A DNA stretch of 8,332 bases from Defluviicoccus sp. (GTDB taxonomy: Bacteria; Pseudomonadota; Alphaproteobacteria; Rhodospirillales; Defluviicoccaceae), in the NCBI GenBank assembly GCA_013414705.1, contig CP058705.1, positions 2,195,303 to 2,203,634 of the forward strand, given 5' to 3'. The stretch's first letter is position 1. Each line of letters starts with the position of its first letter. Below the pieces are notes generated by a model. It had not been told where the DNA came from and searched no databases. It worked only from the letters and a program-made list of their open reading frames with translations. A program made the position numbers and the translations under genes. This document shows, piece after piece, positions 6,648-8,332 of this stretch.

Positions 6648-8037
6648 ATGACAATGAGCACAACTACTCAACGATACCTGATAGCGAAGGCTGTTTTGCT
6701 CTGCTTCACAGCAATAGCAGCCTGCCCACCTGGCTCGGCGTCGGCGGGTGCCGTGTCGGCGCGTCCGGCTTACGACTTCGTCAACTCCATGGGGTGTGCA
6801 CCCACTTCAACTGGGCCCGTTCCCCCTACCGCACGCGCTATGCACAGGTGAAAGCCGCGTTGAGCGAACTCGGCGTGCGCCATATCCGCGACCACATCGG
6901 GACCACCGGTGCGACCGCCACCTATCGCAACCTGAATACGTCACTGGGTGTCCGCCTGACCGGCGTTATCGACACCCGTACCGGGGAGGAGCCCGGCAGC
7001 GCCTCGATGACGCGAGGATACCGGCCAAGGTCGCGCAGGCCCGCAAGGAACTTGGCCCGAAGATTCTCGCGGCGATCGAAGGTCCAAATGAATACAACGT
7101 GCTGGAACGCGACTTCGGCTACAAGGGCTGGGTCGCCGATCTCCGCCGCTACCAGCAGAAACTGTACAACGCCGTCAAGTCCGATACCGGCCTCCGCGGC
7201 GTTCCTGTCATTGCTCCGGCCCTCGGGGGTCCGAATGACAGCCTGTACTATGCGAAATTGGGCGATATCAGCACGTTGATCACCTACGGAAGCGGTCACA
7301 TCTACCCCAACTGGCTGCCCTTCGCCCAGAAGGTCGACGAGGTGCTTCCAGGCATCCGTCGTGCCGCGCCGCGCCAGAAAATCTGGGTTACGGAGACGGG
7401 TTGGCATCAGGCGTTCAACAGTCGCGCCCAGTGGGTTCCGGACAGCGTGCTGGTCAAGTATGTGGGGCGTGCAATGGCGTCCTACGCATCGCATCCGGCA
7501 CTGGGAAGAGTCTATTACTACCAGCTCCTCGACCCGATGAACAATCCCGGCAAGACCAAAACGACCGCTCATTTTGGTCTGATGGATTATTCACTGCGCC
7601 GCAAGCCGTCCTACTACGCCTTCCGCAACACCATGCACATCATGTGCGACAGCACCCCAGGCCTCACGCCGCAGAGTTTACGCTACACGCTGTCCGGAAA
7701 CCTCGGCAACGTCCGCAGCCTGCTGTATCAAAAGCGCAATCGTGCCTTTTATCTGTTGGTATGGGTGGAAAAGCAGAGCTTCACGCGCAACACGCTCATC
7801 CATAATCCGCCGCAGGCGGTGACCATCCGCTTCGAGCAACCGATCCGACAGGTCCGGATGTATGCCCCATCCGACGTGGCCGGCGGCATCGCGAAGAGCA
7901 ATCTGCCGAAGCGCACTTTTGCCCAACCGACGACACTCCGCCTGGACGTCGTCGACGAACTCACCGTGCTGGAGGTCGTTCCCAACGGTACAGCTGTTCC
8001 GCCGGTGTCCACCAGTTGCGACTTCAACGCAACCTGA
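6648..8037 (+). CDS. Secreted clan GH-A-like glycoside hydrolase, copy 4, diverged (two frame breaks as sequenced)
   Basis: The ATG at 6648 (or 6654) follows TTGGAGAG. The reconstructed product has 463 residues: a signal peptide to about residue 33 (hydrophobic AVLLCFTAIAA, ending SASA before GAVSA), then a barrel beginning YDFVNSMGVCTHFNW with EGPNEYN (Glu149) and TETGW (Glu250). The C-terminal domain ends TSCDFNAT. It is clearly homologous to copies 1-3 throughout but has many substitutions, for example a Gly-Arg-Ala-Met in place of Pro-Arg-Ala-Met near residue 284 and an extra Cys in the first barrel motif. Breaks are at GGGG 6791-6794 and GGGG 6983-6986; one G at each repairs the frame. 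From about 6990 to the stop it is open. It lacks the leader module of copies 1-3, so it is probably regulated separately, perhaps with the small gene upstream. It may be the older member of the array or one specialised for another substrate. Confidence 0.85.
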
Positions 8038-8078
8038 GACTTCGGACCTGAGCAATCGTCGCGCACTTGCCGTACGCA

Positions 8079-8108
8079 CGACCCGTTCCGCTCTGTCGGA
8101 ACGGGTCG
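8079..8108. terminator. Bidirectional terminator-like hairpin between copy 4 and the UPF0145 gene
   Basis: CGACCCGTTCCG (8079-8090) pairs perfectly over 12 bp with CGGAACGGGTCG (8097-8108) around a 6-base loop. It stands between two convergent genes, 42 bases after the copy 4 stop and 54 bases beyond the stop of the minus-strand gene. An outer pair, GCCGTAC (8069-8075) and GTACGGC (8130-8136), encloses it. The sequence differs from the hairpins of copies 1-3. T runs are weak on both sides. Confidence 0.6.
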
Positions 8109-8162
8109 ACCGGCGCTTTACCCCACCCCGTACGGCATCAACCGAGTTGATCACGTCCGGGC

Positions 8163-8332
8163 TCAACCAAGCTTCACGGCTGTTCCGTTCGCCGTCACCA
8201 TCAGCATCGAACGGTCGCCGGTGCCGATGTGCTCGTAGTCAAGATCGACTCCGACGACGGCATCGGCTCCCAAATCCTTCGCCTGTTCCGTCATCGCCTC
8301 GATCGCCACCTCCTTGGCCCGCCGCAGCTCCT
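8163..8332 (-). CDS. UPF0145/YbjQ family protein, C-terminal part (cut by window edge)
   Basis: The minus-strand frame enters from the right edge and ends at TGA (8165-8163), giving 56 residues. The run [13 protein letters not shown], then [20 protein letters not shown], then [15 protein letters not shown] is the typical C-terminal half of UPF0145 (YbjQ) proteins, small cytoplasmic beta-alpha proteins of about 105-110 residues often labelled heavy-metal-binding-domain proteins. Their role is not settled, and metal binding is largely an annotation label. About half of the protein is missing beyond the window. The gene is convergent with hydrolase copy 4, shares the hairpin region with it, and has no evident functional link to the array, so it marks the right border. 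Confidence 0.85.
   Translation of the reverse strand, partial: ELRRAKEVAIEAMTEQAKDLGADAVVGVDLDYEHIGTGDRSMLMVTANGTAVKLG

Noticed and set aside
675..6986. Programmed ribosomal frameshifting in the hydrolase genes
   Set aside because: There are two to four breaks per gene, at different places in different copies. The sites are short G/C runs without a slippery heptamer and stimulator arrangement, and copy 2 reads through most of the same sites in frame.
742..6986. Phase variation by homopolymer slippage
   Set aside because: The tracts are only 2-5 bases long, much shorter than known contingency tracts, and each gene would need several simultaneous corrections to be on.

Overview
The window reads as an accessory segment of a fairly GC-rich proteobacterial chromosome. 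Genes are GC-rich, gene-free stretches are AT-richer, and starts carry GGAG-type ribosome binding sites. An alphaproteobacterium such as an acetic acid bacterium would fit, but I cannot fix the taxon from sequence alone. Two ordinary genes frame the segment. At the left edge is the first ten codons of a minus-strand gene that looks like the alpha subunit of NAD(P) transhydrogenase (pntA). At the right edge is the C-terminal part of a minus-strand UPF0145/YbjQ-family protein.

Between them lie four plus-strand paralogues in tandem (583-1961, 2408-3794, 4434-5811, 6648-8037). Each encodes a secreted protein of about 460 residues: a signal peptide, a clan GH-A-like glycoside hydrolase barrel with an E-G-P-N-E-Y-N acid/base motif and a T-E-T-G-W nucleophile motif exactly 101 residues apart, and a C-terminal beta-rich domain ending in a Cys-x-Phe tail. 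Copies 1-3 are repeated as whole cassettes, each with a related leader, a 15-bp operator-like palindrome 117-122 nt before the start codon, and a CGCTTCCCGTG-type hairpin (a G-U variant in copy 3) after the stop. Copy 4 is more diverged, lacks this leader, and follows a small predicted membrane-anchored protein (6183-6559) with which it may be co-transcribed.

None of the four hydrolase genes, nor the small gene, is open as written. I can place 13 frame breaks. Twelve are repaired by adding one base, nearly always to a short G, C, A or T run. The remaining one is a +1 in a G run or a -2. After repair all five reading frames are full length, with catalytic residues intact and no internal stop. 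This points to homopolymer under-calling in the sequence or assembly rather than gene decay, although true pseudogenes or population-level variation cannot be excluded without reads.

Functionally, this is most simply an expanded family of exported carbohydrate-active enzymes, probably acting on an extracellular or self-made polysaccharide, with copies 1-3 under common control. The substrate is unknown. Copy 2 is a mosaic: its 5' and middle part is nearly identical to copy 1 and its 3' end resembles copy 3, which indicates recombination within the array.
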